The notes under the pieces: model-generated | What the model was told of the DNA's origin: nothing | What the model saw: the letters and a program-made list of their open reading frames with translations, nothing else | The model's database searches: none | Shown: positions 15,301 to 30,884 of the stretch, piece after piece | Position numbering within the stretch: the first letter of the stretch is position 1 | Layout of the letters: each line of letters opens with the position of its first letter | Source: Rhopalosiphum padi | Taxonomy: Eukaryota; Arthropoda; Insecta; Hemiptera; Aphididae | Assembly: GCF_020882245.1 (NCBI RefSeq) | Contig: NC_083597.1 | Location: 62,908,152 to 62,972,151, forward strand | Reading direction: 5' to 3' | DNA length: 64,000 nt | Translations under genes and position numbers: made by a program

Positions 15301-18300
15301 ATTTTATGTTTTTAAGCGAAACGAGAACTCATTTAGTTTTAACTTTTAAGTATATATTATAAAATATAGCATAAAATTATCATGTATACATATTTCTGTA
15401 TAATAGGTTTATAGTGCATCAGCTACGCATAGTCCTGTATGTGGTTTTTAAAATAAAAATGTTTATACATCTATCACCCAAAACCATTTTCGACATTGTT
15501 AATCGTTTAAGCCTTATTCTATAATATATACACAATAAGCGTAAGAGTTAATACATGAATTGTTCGTATACATTTTATACAACGGTATATAACGTCATTG
15601 TAGACTATCGTCGTGTGGTGACGTACTGAATAAGAAGTACTTAATGGTTTTTATAATAACACGGTGTGTTTAGCTTTACATCGACGACAGTATTGAAGGA
15701 ATATAATATTCACGGTCACAATATTATTTTTTATGCGGTATATTATATAATAGATGATTATTTTAAAGGTAATCACTGATTTTCTCTGCAAATATTAATG
15801 TTTTAAGACATTTTTATCATTTTTATTGCTATAATTTTTCAATTTTTACAGGGTTTATCCAGTATATAAATGTTAGATCCGTTTAAAGTCGAGGACCTGC
15901 ATTTAGTGGATTAACTCTCCGTAACTCGTCTACATTTAAAATATTTATAAAATATACCTATTAGTATGTATATATATATATTATAATTTATAACTACTTA
16001 ATCAGGTACCCGTTCGAAATTTTATTTTATACATTATACTCTGCTTTGGAATTTAATATGAAAAATGTATTGTTACTGTCATTTCAAAGAAGTAAAAACT
16101 TTAAAAAAAATTTCCTTTTCAATAGTGTTTTTTTTCATAATGTTTTTACATTTTGGAGAATAAATATTTCCGTAAATGTCAACACTATAGGAGAAAACGA
16201 ATATTGACCTTTAAAAGAATCCTATTGTAAATTACATACTATATATGTATAGGTACGCGACCGCATGGGCTGAACGAATCAATGGTAAAAATATGTGATA
16301 TTATTGTGTGTATCGCGTCTGCTCGTAAAATGTGATGTTTCGACAAGAAAACAACTTATACGCGTACCCGTAAGGTGTATCGTATAGGTATCGGTGCAAC
16401 AGTGTACAATACGCGTTTGTCTGTCATATAGTTTATTTTTTCGTCTTTTGCTGCTCTTAATACGCCCTCACAACAGGATCGCTCTCAGCCACCCTAAAAC
16501 GTGGGTCTTCGATGTCGACGACGTCCCTTTGTTGAGTACACGCGCATGTTGTAATAATAGTACTCGAAGCCGAAGATTTATCGGTCCGGTCGTCTATCGT
16601 CTCTACGTGACAATAAGGTCAATATTATCGTTCCTACCGTCGTCATTGAGTGGCGCCGTTCACATTATAATAATATAGTCGCAGAAATACCGTCTAAAAA
16701 AGAGTAGGTTCATACCACCTACACAGTATAGGTATTTTCCACTGCACTGCTGGAATATCTATTTGTGTAATTGTGACTCAAATTTATAAAAACGGTAAAA
16801 TTTTATTTTTTTTTATCGAATAAGATTACTGCCACGTTACGAGTTATTACCTAAGTTTAAATTCCCAACTGATTTCAACTTATTTTAACAGCGTATCTCT
16901 ATGTTTTTAAAAACAATATACTAAATGGATCGAACAACACATTTTTAAATTGTTTATAAGAGATATTGACAATACAATACCATTATTAAATTTTATTATG
17001 ACAGTAATAATTATAGATATAATTATAATTATTATCATATTTTATCAGTCTTTATTTATCAGACCTTATACTTGGTATAAGGTCTATGTTATTTATATTT
17101 TTGACTTATCACAGCAACGAATTTTTATTTACGAACTATAATTTTTTTGTTTATTTGATTTTTATTAATAATGTACGTCGTTATTAAAAATAAGAAAATC
17201 AAACTTTTAAAATTACATAGATGAAAAATAGTTAAAAAAAATATAATTTTTTTTACTCAATCATTTTCTTTTTCCGCGTACTTAAATGATGGGGAAAGAA
17301 AAAAACACTAGAGTGTTAACTATTAAATGCATCGTACTTGTATATATCAACCGATTTTGTAACGTGAAATTCAAACGACCCACCCTATACCTATATAGTT
17401 TTATATTTTATTATTTCATATTCATGCCTGAAAAAGCGCTGTGGTCGACGGTTATTTGCTTGCAAAAACAGACATTTGTCCTTTTTGTGTTTTTTCATTC
17501 GTTCTGAAATTACCGTTTTACACAGTATGATGGCAAAAACAGCTATTTTATTTCCTTACACGGTTTTATTTCGTTACATATTATTGCATTTTAGCCGGTT
17601 TCGTAACGTTACGATATTATTAATTAGTACATAGAACCGGCGTGTAGCTATAATTATATTCATAATATTATCGCGCTGATAAACTATGAATGAACTATGG
17701 AAATGTAATAATATATTACAATTTGGCTAATCATCGGTTATTTTTTCATACTTACTCCTTAGTACTTTTTTATTATTAATCGTATGGTAATTAATTAGAC
17801 ATGTTTAATATTTTTCTTTCCTCAACACCATATACAATCGATGTTTGATCGTTTAGAAATAGAATAACGACCATAAATTTATTGATACATTATATTATAT
17901 ACACATTCGTATATTATGTATCAAAATAGCACTTAATAAAATTATTGAATGCTTCATTTAATGATTTATTTAAAGAGATCGACAATACTACAAGTGCCAC
18001 ATTATATAATATATTCTTACACGTGGTACCTACTAAAATACTTACGTACGCGTTTAATAGTAATATTATACCGCCTAATAGATAATTTGTGTTTTTCAAC
18101 AGTTGGGCGTTTAAAAACGTCGTCGTTAATGCTTTGGTATATGTATCGTATCGTTTCATAATATTATATAGAACGATAAACTATTCGTCGAGTGCCTACT
18201 TGATAGTAATAATATCATAACATTATTGCGTCCATTCTTTTCCACCAGTGAGGCTGAATCACCAAAATTACGAGTTCATATTCCAAAATAATATCGATCA

Positions 18301-20281
18301 CTGTGGGAGAGGTTTGTGGCACATAATAGACATATAGTAAAACGATATATATGTGATTCGACAACAAACTGCGGTTGAGTATGTAACTATCGTGTACGAT
18401 ACATTATTATTATTATTATTATTATTGTATATCTCGATTATCCATGTTATGATTAAATTGTTCCTTGGGATAAAAATCCGAAGAAAAACCGTGCAAAATG
18501 TCCGAAAAAGTTTTTAAAAAGTTACAACATTTTTATGCATCAAAAAATTTAATTTAATTTACACAAATTCTATTTATTTCTATTAGTAATAACTGTTATA
18601 ATGTGATGACTAGGGTAGCCCTCGTAGGGTAACCTATTTGTGGTTGATCGTTAACACTGTTAACAGATTTTATTTTGTCGCTGTTCGGTCGTCGTCGGCG
18701 CTTTAGATAAAAGATAATTGCATAAAGTTCGGCTGTAGCTGGACACGGAACTGTCAACGCCGGTGAGTCTCGACGGTAATGTACGACGACTGCAGCTTAT
18801 ATATAAAATATTAAAACGAGCGATGCTGGATCGAAATCGTGGATTGACCAGAGGAGATACGCAGAAAATATATCATTATATAAAAATCTGTGGATATAGT
18901 TCACTTTAATGTTATATTACCCTACTAATGGCGTTATTGTAAAGTTTATATTATATCATGCATGCGTATAGAGGTACCATTACGATGACTCGTGTCCGTC
19001 CTGTACTGTCCTTGTATGGGTCACATGTGCCCTCTCAACCTTATCTCCCACCTCCACACGCCGTGTGCAACTACTTACATATCCGTTATAAGGCAAGGTA
19101 TATCGTTTATGTTTATATTATATATATGTATAAATATAATTTTTCCGTCTGTCACGTATTTCTTCCATCTGTTACTATACCTCCCTGCCCCCCTCCAAAC
19201 TCAAAGTCCTGCGAAGTCTGGTCCTTCCCACCGCCTTACAAGTTGCGGGATGAAGAAATGATCGCCGTCTTGCACGGTTATAAGCAGCTGTATACCTATT
19301 ACCTACGTATAGAAATCGCAGGTAAGCTTATGTTATGTACTGCGATACTATATAGTATTGTGGTACTTGGTATGCGCGGTATACACACGCGAGTTCATTC
19401 TCACGAATAGACGTTGTTATATTGACTGTCCGCCCGCCGGAGACCACCATATACGGACCAACGTGTTTAACCATTGGTAATCTGCGACTACGAGAAAAAA
19501 ATGTCCGGTAAACACGCGATAAATTTCTGAAGTGAGCGGCCGGAGTACATAGTATTATATGCTTGGAAACCTGCAGTATACTAGTACCCGGGTGTATAAG
19601 TATACTATATATAGCTAGAACTGCGGCTCCATGGTATAATCCATACGTTTTTCGATTTTGGTTGAGCTTTATTTTATGGTGTGTATGAAAAACGGTTCCG
19701 ACATGAATGTTTCAAAGAATTCGCCCGTGTGTTATTTGTATATTAAATCTCAGGCGATGAACCTTTATGACACGTTGGCCAAGTTTTAATGGCACGTAAA
19801 ATAATTTTATATCAATGTTAAATTTTACATTTATGAAAAAAATTATTTATTATTCCTTAACAGATAATGAAGTTACTTACTATTTAATGTTAAAAGTTTG
19901 AAACTTACTTGAAATTTGACTCATACCATGACTATAATATACACTCCGTATTCGCGCCAACATACAGTTGTGAAAGTTTATTTTCAAGTTTTCCACAGCG
20001 AATGTTATAAAATCAAAATAGAGGAATAAAACATTAATGAGGTGAAGTTAATGTTGTTTATCGTGTTTCATTAAAACAAACAATATGTACAACTGATTTT
20101 AAAAATATTACTGATTTTTTTTAAAAACCTTGATCACGTCGAGAAAAAATGTTTATAGATATGTATATAACAGCGTATAACTGGCACTTGTATTTTTTTT
20201 TTTTTTAATTGATTACAACACTTTGACACATGACCCGAAAATGGTTTGCCGCCCCTAATATTTAGGTACAGTGTACCTGGT

Positions 20282-20282
<1 letters not shown>
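12301..20282. other. non-coding, no gene seen
   Basis: No exon recognised. Contains a (TCG)6 tract (13821-13839), a C-rich/G-rich pair around 13,750-13,795, a G12 run (14041-14052), an 11-bp-stem hairpin (17061-17085), an ATT tract (18403-18426) and an imperfect palindrome (19575-19606). The longest open frame, 18958-19410, is composed of TATA-like and Cys/Tyr-rich translation and looks fortuitous. Confidence 0.6.
14041..14052. repeat. G12 homopolymer
   Basis: Twelve consecutive G residues in otherwise AT-rich DNA; length may be unreliable in the assembly. Confidence 0.9.

Positions 20283-20342
<60 letters not shown>
20283..20342. repeat. (CA)30 microsatellite
   Basis: Perfect, uninterrupted 60-bp CA tract, the longest microsatellite in the window. 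It explains the poly-Thr/His and poly-Cys/Val open frames on both strands, which are not genes. Confidence 0.97.
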
Positions 20343-20343
<1 letters not shown>

Positions 20344-21590
20344 CACATATATCAAAATCGATAAGCAGACCTCAATTCGTGTTTACACACATAATACCAG
20401 TGTATCACGAATTCGTCATGGACTATAACGTCGTTCTATTTTCCTTATATTGAGGTTTTAAAATATTTATCTTGCTGCCTATATATAGCGATGCTTTCGT
20501 ATATCTTATGCGCGTATACACAATACACATCAAGGATGCCGTTGTGGTGGTAGTGTTTGGATAATATGATAGCCCATGACATTATGAATCCCTTTACTCG
20601 TTAAACATGAGACGGACTTATATACTCGTAGTTATATAACGGCGGCAATGTTATATGTGTATATTATTATGTATTTACGTACCTATATTAATATCATTTC
20701 GACGGCACAGAGACACATTTACGAGATAACTGTGTACACGAGTTCCCTGGATATTAAATAAATATATTTTGTATAAGCGTACTAATTATTTCTGGTTCAG
20801 TTTTGAGCGGGATGTGCTGTACCCACGTATATGGCGGTACGCCCATACGACGTCTACATTTCAAACGATATTATTATAATTACGTACCTATAGAAATGAA
20901 AATATGTGACCGACTTTTGGGTTATTCGGTTGCTCACACAACTCTTTTGAAAGTGGTAAAGGGTCTCGGCCGATGTCCCTAAAATATGAGAGGTGGTGAT
21001 GTCAAAGGTGACCTATCCGTACTTTGTTGCCTATAAAAAAAGACCACCTCAAACAAAACCCCATATCTTCTAAAACTTCAATAATACCTTTTAAAGAATT
21101 ATTTCATCATTAACTGACATCACGGACATTATATCGGCCCCCTGACCCACCGAGTCGCATCGTCTGCTCGCGATTTACTTTGTTTAGTGTTGTTTCTGAC
21201 CTTTTTTTCTTATTGCTCGGCTTCTAGGGGTCGTAGCTTGATGTCAAGTAGCCTTTGACCTTTATCGAGAATTGGGTTACCAGAAAAAAAAAAAATGTTT
21301 AAATTGATAAAAAAAAAGTGCATGCCATTGCTGTATAGCGTTCGGCCGGGTATCATTATTATAACTTATGAATATATTGCACATAAATCGTGTAGGAGGT
21401 ACCTGTAGTACATTACCTGTATATTGTATAATAACGTAGTCACCGGTACGGCGCGATTTATCGCTCCTCGATATACGATAGTGGTTATAATGGTCATAAT
21501 AATATTATGTCCCCTCCGCGACGGTATCCGTCTGAATAATGAACGAGACGCGCAATAACTAATATTATTAATACGATATATTTTAACCAT

Positions 21591-21608
21591 AGAGAGAGAG
21601 AGAGAGAG
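21591..21608. repeat. (AG)9 microsatellite
   Basis: Perfect AG tract of 18 bp. Confidence 0.9.
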
Positions 21609-24600
21609 TAGAGAAACACGACCAAAGTCGAATTGTTATAATTCACAATTATTTATTTATTACAATAATAATAAGTGTCTGCTCGGCGCGCGTTCTGCCC
21701 ACTGCAGTGGCGGCAACGAGAGCTAGTGCAGCGCGAGCATAAATATATCGACCATTGTTATTTCGATGCGCGTCTGCAGCCGACTGCAACTCGATGTCGT
21801 TAGTTTTACATTAGTGGCTCGGGACAAAAATCCTCATCTATGGTCATCGTAATAATAGTAATAACAATAAACACAGTACTTCAGCTATAATATAATATAA
21901 TAGATGTGCTGTATGCCCAACAACAGTGCAGTGACATGCTTCGGCTGGTCATAATTATTATTGTACGTTATACGTCGTAATAGCGAATAAGTATAGTAAT
22001 AGTATGACAGTCATCGTGCGGTAGGTTACGCGAAACAGTTCGACGGTGACGTTATGATGTCGGCGATGACGACTCCACAATATAATTTAATATCATATTA
22101 AATATATTTTATTCCGCGATTGGTTTTGCATAATAAATGTGAAAAAAAAATGTTTTGTTGTTTGTTTGTATTGTTTTGTTTAATATGAATTTAGCGCGCT
22201 AAATATTCATTAAAATCCGTTCGTCACTTTATGTGTTAGAGAATTTTCAGCAAATCGTCTTCGCGGTCGCTAATCTTCCAAAACATTTTACCGGCTTTGC
22301 ATGTGATCATCTCCTCGTGAAGGACAAAAACCGTCGACGCAATAATATTATCGTTTTGCTCCAGTTCTACTACAATTTAACGCCTGTAACATGCATATTC
22401 CGTCGTCTACACACACACATATAATATATATTAATAAAATAACTTATAATTATAAAAAAAAAATGGTGCAAAGAAATTTTTCAGCTTTTTAACACGATTG
22501 TAGGCTTTGGTATAGTGTTTGTGGTAATTCATGAAACCAATTATTATTGTACACCGCTGTCTCCGATTTTTCATGCTTTTTTTCCGAAAAAACGTTTGAA
22601 ACCATAAAATATTATAATATAAATCCATGCAGACAATGGAATTGGTTATAAATTTATAAATTTTAATAATATGTACTGCGTACATTAAACCAGCGCCACA
22701 ACTACGTGTAGGTATTATTTAATCGGCGGGGGTCCAAACATATAAGTCAACAAATAATTTAAATCAAAACCACAGTTGTCCCAGATCAGTAGATTAAATC
22801 ATAATAGTATGTTTTATTTGAAATCAAATCGATGGGACCGAGCTGGTGCTAACCTCAAGTTGTACCTACATGGAACCCCCGGTAGCTAAGACACTGAATT
22901 AAACGTACCTACCTCCTGTTCGAACCGGACGACCGCACATATTACACGAAAAACACCAACTGTTCGACATCAAACGTTTTAGAGTGTATACGGCAATATA
23001 TTTTACGTTCCAAGAAGTTTCGAAACGACTGACTGTTTTTCATGGCCTTTCAAGGCTTTTTTATTCCAGCTAATCGCACTGTTTATGTGATTTTGAAAAC
23101 AGGTTTTGATTTCACTTATTATCTTTATTTTATCTATTTAGAATTTAGATCATACCAAAACATTTTACCAGATTTGAACTTGGTGTTTATCAACATTTTC
23201 TTTCAACGTTTACAAAACTACCAAGTATATTCAGTAGTGAATTATGTACGTTTTTTTTAGATAAATAATTGAAAAAAGGTATTCGTGTATGTGATCTTAT
23301 TACTTAAACATATTAAGATGTTCAAATCCGCGCGTTTTCAATATGAAAATTGGATTGGTATGTTGAAATGAAAATTTATCAATTTAACCTGTAATTATAA
23401 TATATATTTAGCATTTATATTTTGCCTGTATATATATAGAACACTTTACAAATGATGCATTTCGAATCCCCTTCGGGTATTTTACTGTGACACACCGCTG
23501 CTCAGTCCTTGTTATGATGTATAATTATTAAACGGTGCGATGACCGAACGATACATGTAATTATTTACCTACCGTTGCACCACTGCTGTCTGTTTGTGCA
23601 GACGATACGCTCTCGTCGACCGTGTAATCAAGACAAGACAGTCACGCCCATTTCATATTATGCGTAATATATTTTTTATAATCATGCGACCGGTCGTCGT
23701 CGTCTTCGACGATCATTAATTGTGTTTCGAAGATCGCGCGTCTTTGCAGTTCCCCTGTATTGCCCCGCCGAGAATGTGGTTATTCAAAGTAGCCCCCCGT
23801 CGTGTGTTAGAGGGGTTGTTGGTTAAGTATATACGACTCGACTATAAATTATATTATTACCACACGAGTAAAACGCACCAACCCGTGAAGAGAATGCCAT
23901 AGTTTGTTTTTTTGATAATTATCCTGCTGTGGGTGCCTGCTGCATAGTTATACTTGCATTACTCTAAGTATATTTTGTGGATGGAAATTGTATTGAAACT
24001 GAAATTACGAATAATTATTGGTGTTTAAAGTGACGTGATTTGGTTTGAATGTTACAAACAAACTATTTTTTGTGTTACAATGGATATTAAATGTATTGAC
24101 TCATTTGATACAAAATGTGTGTACAGGAAGTCAACATATTTTTTTGTTTTCTAAGACAATTATTGACGAACAATAAGTCATACCTAAACTAATTATTGTT
24201 AAAATTGATGGTCATTATCACTGTTGATATTATTTGTCTAGGTATTAATATATACTATTGGATATTAGACATGCATAATTGAATATTTATAAATTTGAAT
24301 ACTTTTATGTGGCAAAAGTTACATTTGAAACACTCCAATTAACCAAAAAACTGACAATTAGACAATCTGACGTTATTGTTCTGAAGTATTTTACAGTAAA
24401 ATATATTTGGTACGTGACTTATTTAGGATTTTATCAAGGGAGGGATATACGTTGGCAAACATATCATTTCTTCGACGGAGTGGGGAGGGGGTGTACACTA
24501 ACAATCACCACTGCAGTTTCTCAAAAATGTTGAGAATTTTTATACTTATTATCAGTAAGTACACATATAAATTTATAAGACAGAGAAAACCATAAAAATA

Positions 24601-27600
24601 TGGTATCAAATTTTGGTATATAATATAATACAACCAGATCATCGTAAAACGCGCAGACCGCTCTCCAATTATTTTTCCGCACAATATAATATTAATAATG
24701 TGGTTTGTTGACTTGTCGCCATGGTGTTTTTTTAGTTTGAATTATTATTAAACGTATATTATATATATATATATAAAGATACTCATAAAATAGTGGGTAT
24801 ATTAAAATCAGCAACCATGGGTAACTTATTCAGACATATAATAATATATATATATTGTAATGTTCACGTGCCCGATGGTCTTGGAAAGTCGATTTCGCCC
24901 TGTAATATTAATAATATAAACTGAATAGAGATACACACTTTTTGCTCAGACGATAACAACCGAGCATGTTCGTATAACCAGATATCTACATTGGATTCCG
25001 ATGCGGCTTTTTTTTTTCAAATGGACCGTGTTCTCGGGGTTGGTTATCGGTATTTATATTACCTATACAACAGTGTTCAGACAATATATTAATAAGTAAT
25101 GACGTTATCTATGTATGAGTTGCATTTGACTAAAAAAAAAAAGGAAATAAACCATCGGTTTCTATTGTTGCAGGTAGGTAGCTGGTACTCTTTATTTTAC
25201 TGGCGTTATCGCCCAGGGAGTCTGTAGCTGGACGTCGGGCCGTATTTATCTCGATTTCGACGTATTTTTTTTAATAAAATAAAAATATATGATATACGAT
25301 GTTTTGACGATGACGTGTCACAATCGACGGTTATTTATTTTCAATCTAATAATATGTCGACGGCCGCCAGTACGTCTGCAATGGCTGTACAGTAAGTTAT
25401 CTGAAGGGGTAAGTGAACTTGGGATTTTTAAATGGTCGGATTTTGTTTAACGACAATGAATATAAAAACAATTCGATTTTATCGTCGCGCAACAACTGTT
25501 ATATTATAATATATAAGATGGACGACTTTTATCATGATATACATTTTGAATTCGGTTCAAATGCGATTCGACGGTGCAGCAGTGTAGATTATTTTTACCG
25601 CCAAGAATATCGCCCGAAATCGTTTTTAAATTTTAATTTTATCGTCGAATGCCAGCTAATACGTTTCCGAATAATCAAAACTATATTATACATTCGCTTT
25701 AATATAATCTTCTTTACTATATGCGCCATGTTTCTCGTTTTTTGACGATTTCAATTTAGATAATAAATTATTGTCCACGCCAATGTCTTAATACAAAATA
25801 ACATTAGGTATATACTAATATACTGTATACGCGTTTATCTCGATATCGTCATTTAATATTATAACGGTCGGTGTCGCGTCGCAGTACACCTATACGCCTG
25901 CGTTTCCCATCATATGAATTATATATTGTGTATTGTATAAATTTCAATTTTTTACTGCCCGCTCGTGCATAATAGTGTATATTTAACGGGCGTGCCGTTT
26001 TATTATCCGGTCGCGTCGGTTTTCGAGCGATAACAGTTTTTATTCGTCCGGTAATAATTAAAATATTATTATTTTTTTATATACGTACGCGGACGACACG
26101 AAATCGGAGCAACGGTCGCATCTCGCCGTATACATTTCCACGTCACAGCGCGTCGTAATTGTGGCGCCATTATAACGTTATACCGTATACATTATTATCG
26201 TAATATATTACAGCAAATATCGTGTTATCGTGTATAGTAGGTACACGATTAAATGATTTCGACATGAAATTCATAAAACTCCGCCGCGTGAAAAATCAAC
26301 GGAGCGCGCGTTTTACTACACATACAATCTCCGCGTGACGACTTTCGAATGATACTGCATTCGGCGTGAAAACTATACAATTTACATACATCGGTGATTA
26401 CCGATATTTCTAATTCGGGAACCATCATAAACTAGTCACCCGAGAGAGTTTTTTTTCCGGTATGATATATGAGCGGCCATTTCAATGATCAATTTGAATG
26501 CGCCAGCAGTCAGGTGTTCGTTAGCCTTTATAATTCCAGTACATTTGTCGTTTATCGTATTATTTATATCGTATATTATGTAGGTACACAGGTATTATTT
26601 GTTAAGTTTAAACATTTCAAATGTCGTAACAACTTATTTTGTTTGTGATAATCTAATAAGTCGTGATCGATGTGTACAAATTAATATTTATTATAGTAAC
26701 AACGGAAAAAAGTGTTTCGTTTATAATGACATAGCAGTGTCGATTAATTGAAATTAGTAAAATAAATAATACTTCTTGTCTTCCTATTAACAATAATTTT
26801 ATTGGAAAATTTGTTTACAATATACATTTGTATATTATTCATACGCACTCGGAATAATTGAGTAAAGACAATTATTGACTTGTTATTTCATCCTTAAAAA
26901 AAATTATATCTGCCTCACACCAAACAACGAAATAATTCACGCTCAAATGGGCTATGATAATTTAAGGGTAAAAAAAGGTACCTGTGTTAAACGGGTGTCG
27001 CCCTTAAATTAGATAGATATTCAATTTTTCACGATAATACGGGGGTTGATATATAATTATGGTATTTATAAATAATAATTAGTTGACTATATCTTCAGTA
27101 AAGGGAGAACGATCACCTGCAGGTTAATCACCAACTAGTCAACTACACTACGTTTGGTATACATCGCCATATAGAGAACATTTCCGAAAATTTATATTTG
27201 AATAGGTTAATAGAATTATTGCGCTGCCGCCGAAAATATTATATAATATTCGTGCTATATATTGTTGCCCTCTAGTCGTACATTTTTACCGGTCGACCCG
27301 CGAAAAACGGTTTATTGAAAAATATCCCCCTCGAATAGTCGCTAAACCGTATTATTTCACTGCGCACGCCGCCCACCACCGTTCTTTATTATTTTAGTCA
27401 ACGGCGTGATCTGACGCGGGCGAGGTTTACGGGCTAAAAGTTTTTTCATTATTACAATTTATACCGCGCCGCCAATGCTTATGAAAAGTCACTGCGGTTT
27501 GGACGCGGCGGCGAGACGCCCAACAATAATTTACGCGGTGCCAGTTTTCGTTCTTTCGAAAGTGGAAAAATTTATACTTTAGAAACACGCCAAGCGACAA

Positions 27601-30452
27601 CATGTTTGTAACGGTTATGGTTATTTTACGTCGAATTTATGTGCCATCGTGAAACGAAAATGTGCGTATTAGGTACACATATATATGTGATTGTATTATG
27701 TATGTATAATAAAAATAATAACGAATCGAGGCCGATTGAAATTGGATTTCCGTCGATATATTTTGAGTGCTTACCGTTTACCATTATCTCGGAATAAAGT
27801 ATAACGCGCGTGCAATAAAAATAAAAGTATACATTATTGTGTGCTTACTATTTCTTTTTACGCATTTAATCGAATAAAAACCTTTGAATGACTTTTAAAA
27901 GTTTTTGCAGTTCAGCGATAGAGCGGGCGGTACGACGATATTCACCCGGTTTCTCGTGTACCTATACCTATATATACCTATACTACGCGGGGTGATTTAC
28001 CAAGAATGCTCACACACCCCTCTTATTGTTTAATAATAATGCACTTGTTCAAATTCAGATTCGTGGAATTTTTAAAGACTCCCATACTTTCAGGTGCTAT
28101 AAAGAGTTTTGTACCATTTACGAAGTCTCCCGCGGTGATACTGAACTTTTTTTTCGATGAGAACCGCACTATTTTACTGTACATTATTAAACAAATGGTA
28201 TTTTAAAAACTATTGATGCGTCTTAATTTTTTTTATATAAATTCTAACGTGTATATGTATAGTTGTACTTGAATTATTTAACTTTATGCACTATGAATTT
28301 TAATACGCCTTTCCTATAGCTTTGGGTCAAACATAAAATATGCATTATAATTTATACGAATACATATTATGATAGCACGGAACTTACATAACTAAATAAT
28401 ATCTCCTGTACAGTAATTGGACCGATCCTGTACACTGTTACCATAATATAATATATATAATATCGTTTACCTATATGTTATTATTACTATTATTATTATT
28501 AATCTTATTACTGTGACAATCTAATCTCACATCATTCCTGCAGGAAAAAAACCCGTTTTTTATTGTTGTATCAACAATATTATTCATACACCGAAAACGC
28601 CGAGACTAAAGGTAATATTATATTACGAGTATATATATATCTAGTTAACATGAACGAGACCCATCATATAAAAAGAGTTGTTTACCGTACGGGGACCGGA
28701 GTTTGAAATCCTAACGAAACGTAACGTTCTCCTAATTCCTGTACATATACGTGCGTACTTATATGTATAATGTTTTATATTTGGACCCCGTGTGACCCTA
28801 ATTGAATTTTATTAACGAGGGATAACAATTTTTTTGTACGTTTTTCGCCGGCTTGTAAACAGTAAAATGTCGCTGTTATTATATAGGCGCGTCTGGTAGG
28901 TATACTTACTAAATAGGTACATATATATATATACGAAAATACTCTCGCCTTGCAGTAGCGATAGCGGTACTTAAAAGTTCTTAATTTCCGCCCGTGTCTC
29001 GATACAGCTGCAAACACGTAGGTACGACAACAGATTAAGATTATAATAATGTATGCCACAATATATACATTTTCAATGTATAAACTCGTTTATCGAAATA
29101 TTCCACTCGTGTTTTTATTATTCAAGTCGTTATGTTATAATATGTTTCAACGACATGGCACGCGGTTTCCATAAATATATGATATCAATAGGTAATGCCT
29201 ATGTGCTGTGTATTTCGATGATTCGATTGCGGCGTGTAATTTAATACAATAGTAATATAATGTATTCGAATCTAATACGAGTGTGTTATAATTAAATAAT
29301 ATCAAACTTATATAATAAAAATCAAGTGTTGACAAAATAAAAAATAAAAACAAACATTTTGAATCATAGGATATGAAAATCAGTAAATAATTATTTTACA
29401 GACAGTATTATATCCTATAAAACTACTATTGAATATTGATCATATTGCTATTATATATAAATATATGTACTTATATTATATGTATATTATAAATCTATGT
29501 AATATGCATATATTATACTATGTACTTATAAGTCTGTTGATATTTGTTTTTGGTCTGAAAGAAAAATATATTTCCATCAGATTATAAAATATTGACGGTA
29601 GAAATAAAATTATATTGAATGTTATATTGCATCAAGTACATATCACATTTTTTTTTTATATAACATTTGGTTTTATACACTCAGTATTACAAGATATTTG
29701 GTTGTATAAACAGTGTAACACTATATTATATCGGTGCCACAACATTCACCCCGATATACTGAGGACATGTACATATAAATTTAGCGCTACTGGCTTAAAT
29801 TTTGTCGGCGACTCGACAGTTTATGTTTTTTATACGTGCGATAACTTGATTTGTGCGTGTTGATTACGCGCTCCGAAATATATACGTGTATATAAAATAT
29901 AAAAAACACTCGTTAGGGGTGTTTGAAAAAATAAAACCGTACGCGTTATACACTGTAAGTCTTCTGTCGTCGTATATATTATGTATAACGTGCACACACA
30001 CACATACACACATACACATACATATTATATGTCAATCAAATAAATCGTCAAGTCGTCGGATTCCGACGACGACGGTTTGGTCGATATACGGACGAGCGAA
30101 GTGGTCGGGTCGTTTGACATAATTTAGGTTAAAGCCAGCGTTTCATATCATTTATAAATATTATAATGTGAGTTCTGACTCGCTTTCTTTGCAGTGTAGT
30201 CCATACTATTATATTATATACGATCTATTCATTAATAATAATTATATGTGTATCGTGAAGACGAAAATATAGTATATACGCGATACACGCTAGATTGAAC
30301 GTCCGACGCCGTTAATTGGGGCCACTCGATTTGGGACTTCGCGCGTCTTGTTTACAATCTCGATATAATAAACAGCTTCGATTGTACCATTTTTTTTTTG
30401 TACCTCGCCCATTGGAGGCTTATTAAAACTATACCTTTGTGATTATATTACG

Positions 30453-30478
30453 GTGTGTGTGTGTGTGTGTGTGTGTGT
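30453..30478. repeat. (GT)13 microsatellite
   Basis: Perfect GT tract of 26 bp about 800 bp upstream of the rols start codon. Confidence 0.93.
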
Positions 30479-30884
30479 ATGCACTGTAAAATGGGTTATG
30501 ATCGTAGTGTTTATATATATATAGGTACAGACACGCCCATCTCCGACTCGGATATTATTATAATAATATTATGTAATATATGCATAAAACGCGCGCGTAT
30601 AAACGTAGAAAACATCAATGAAATGATATATAAATTATTAGCTCTCGATTTATTACGGTGCCGCGGATACGAGTGGTTCTCATTAAAAAAAAAAAATTAA
30701 AATATACGTGTACACTCAGTTACTCACCGGTTAATATACATGTATACATACGTATATATATATATATATATATTATAATATACGATAAAATGTGTTTGTA
30801 TATTATATTATGTGCGGTGGAAGATAAAAAAAAAAAAATAGTATTTATTAATGGTAACGTAAACGTATTGTACGCTAACTGCAG

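Noticed and set aside
18958..19410. 150-codon open frame, longest in the upstream 31 kb
   Set aside because: Translation is driven by TATA-type sequence and shows no domain or family resemblance; no splice or conservation evidence.
20134..20453. Open frames of poly-Cys/Val and poly-Thr/His on both strands
   Set aside because: Pure products of the (CA)30 microsatellite.
22727..22881. CGGGGGT/ACCCCCG pair as a MITE
   Set aside because: Seven base pairs only; no flanking duplication.
23455..23520. TTCGAATCCCC as a tRNA T-arm
   Set aside because: No acceptor stem, anticodon arm or D-arm could be folded around it.
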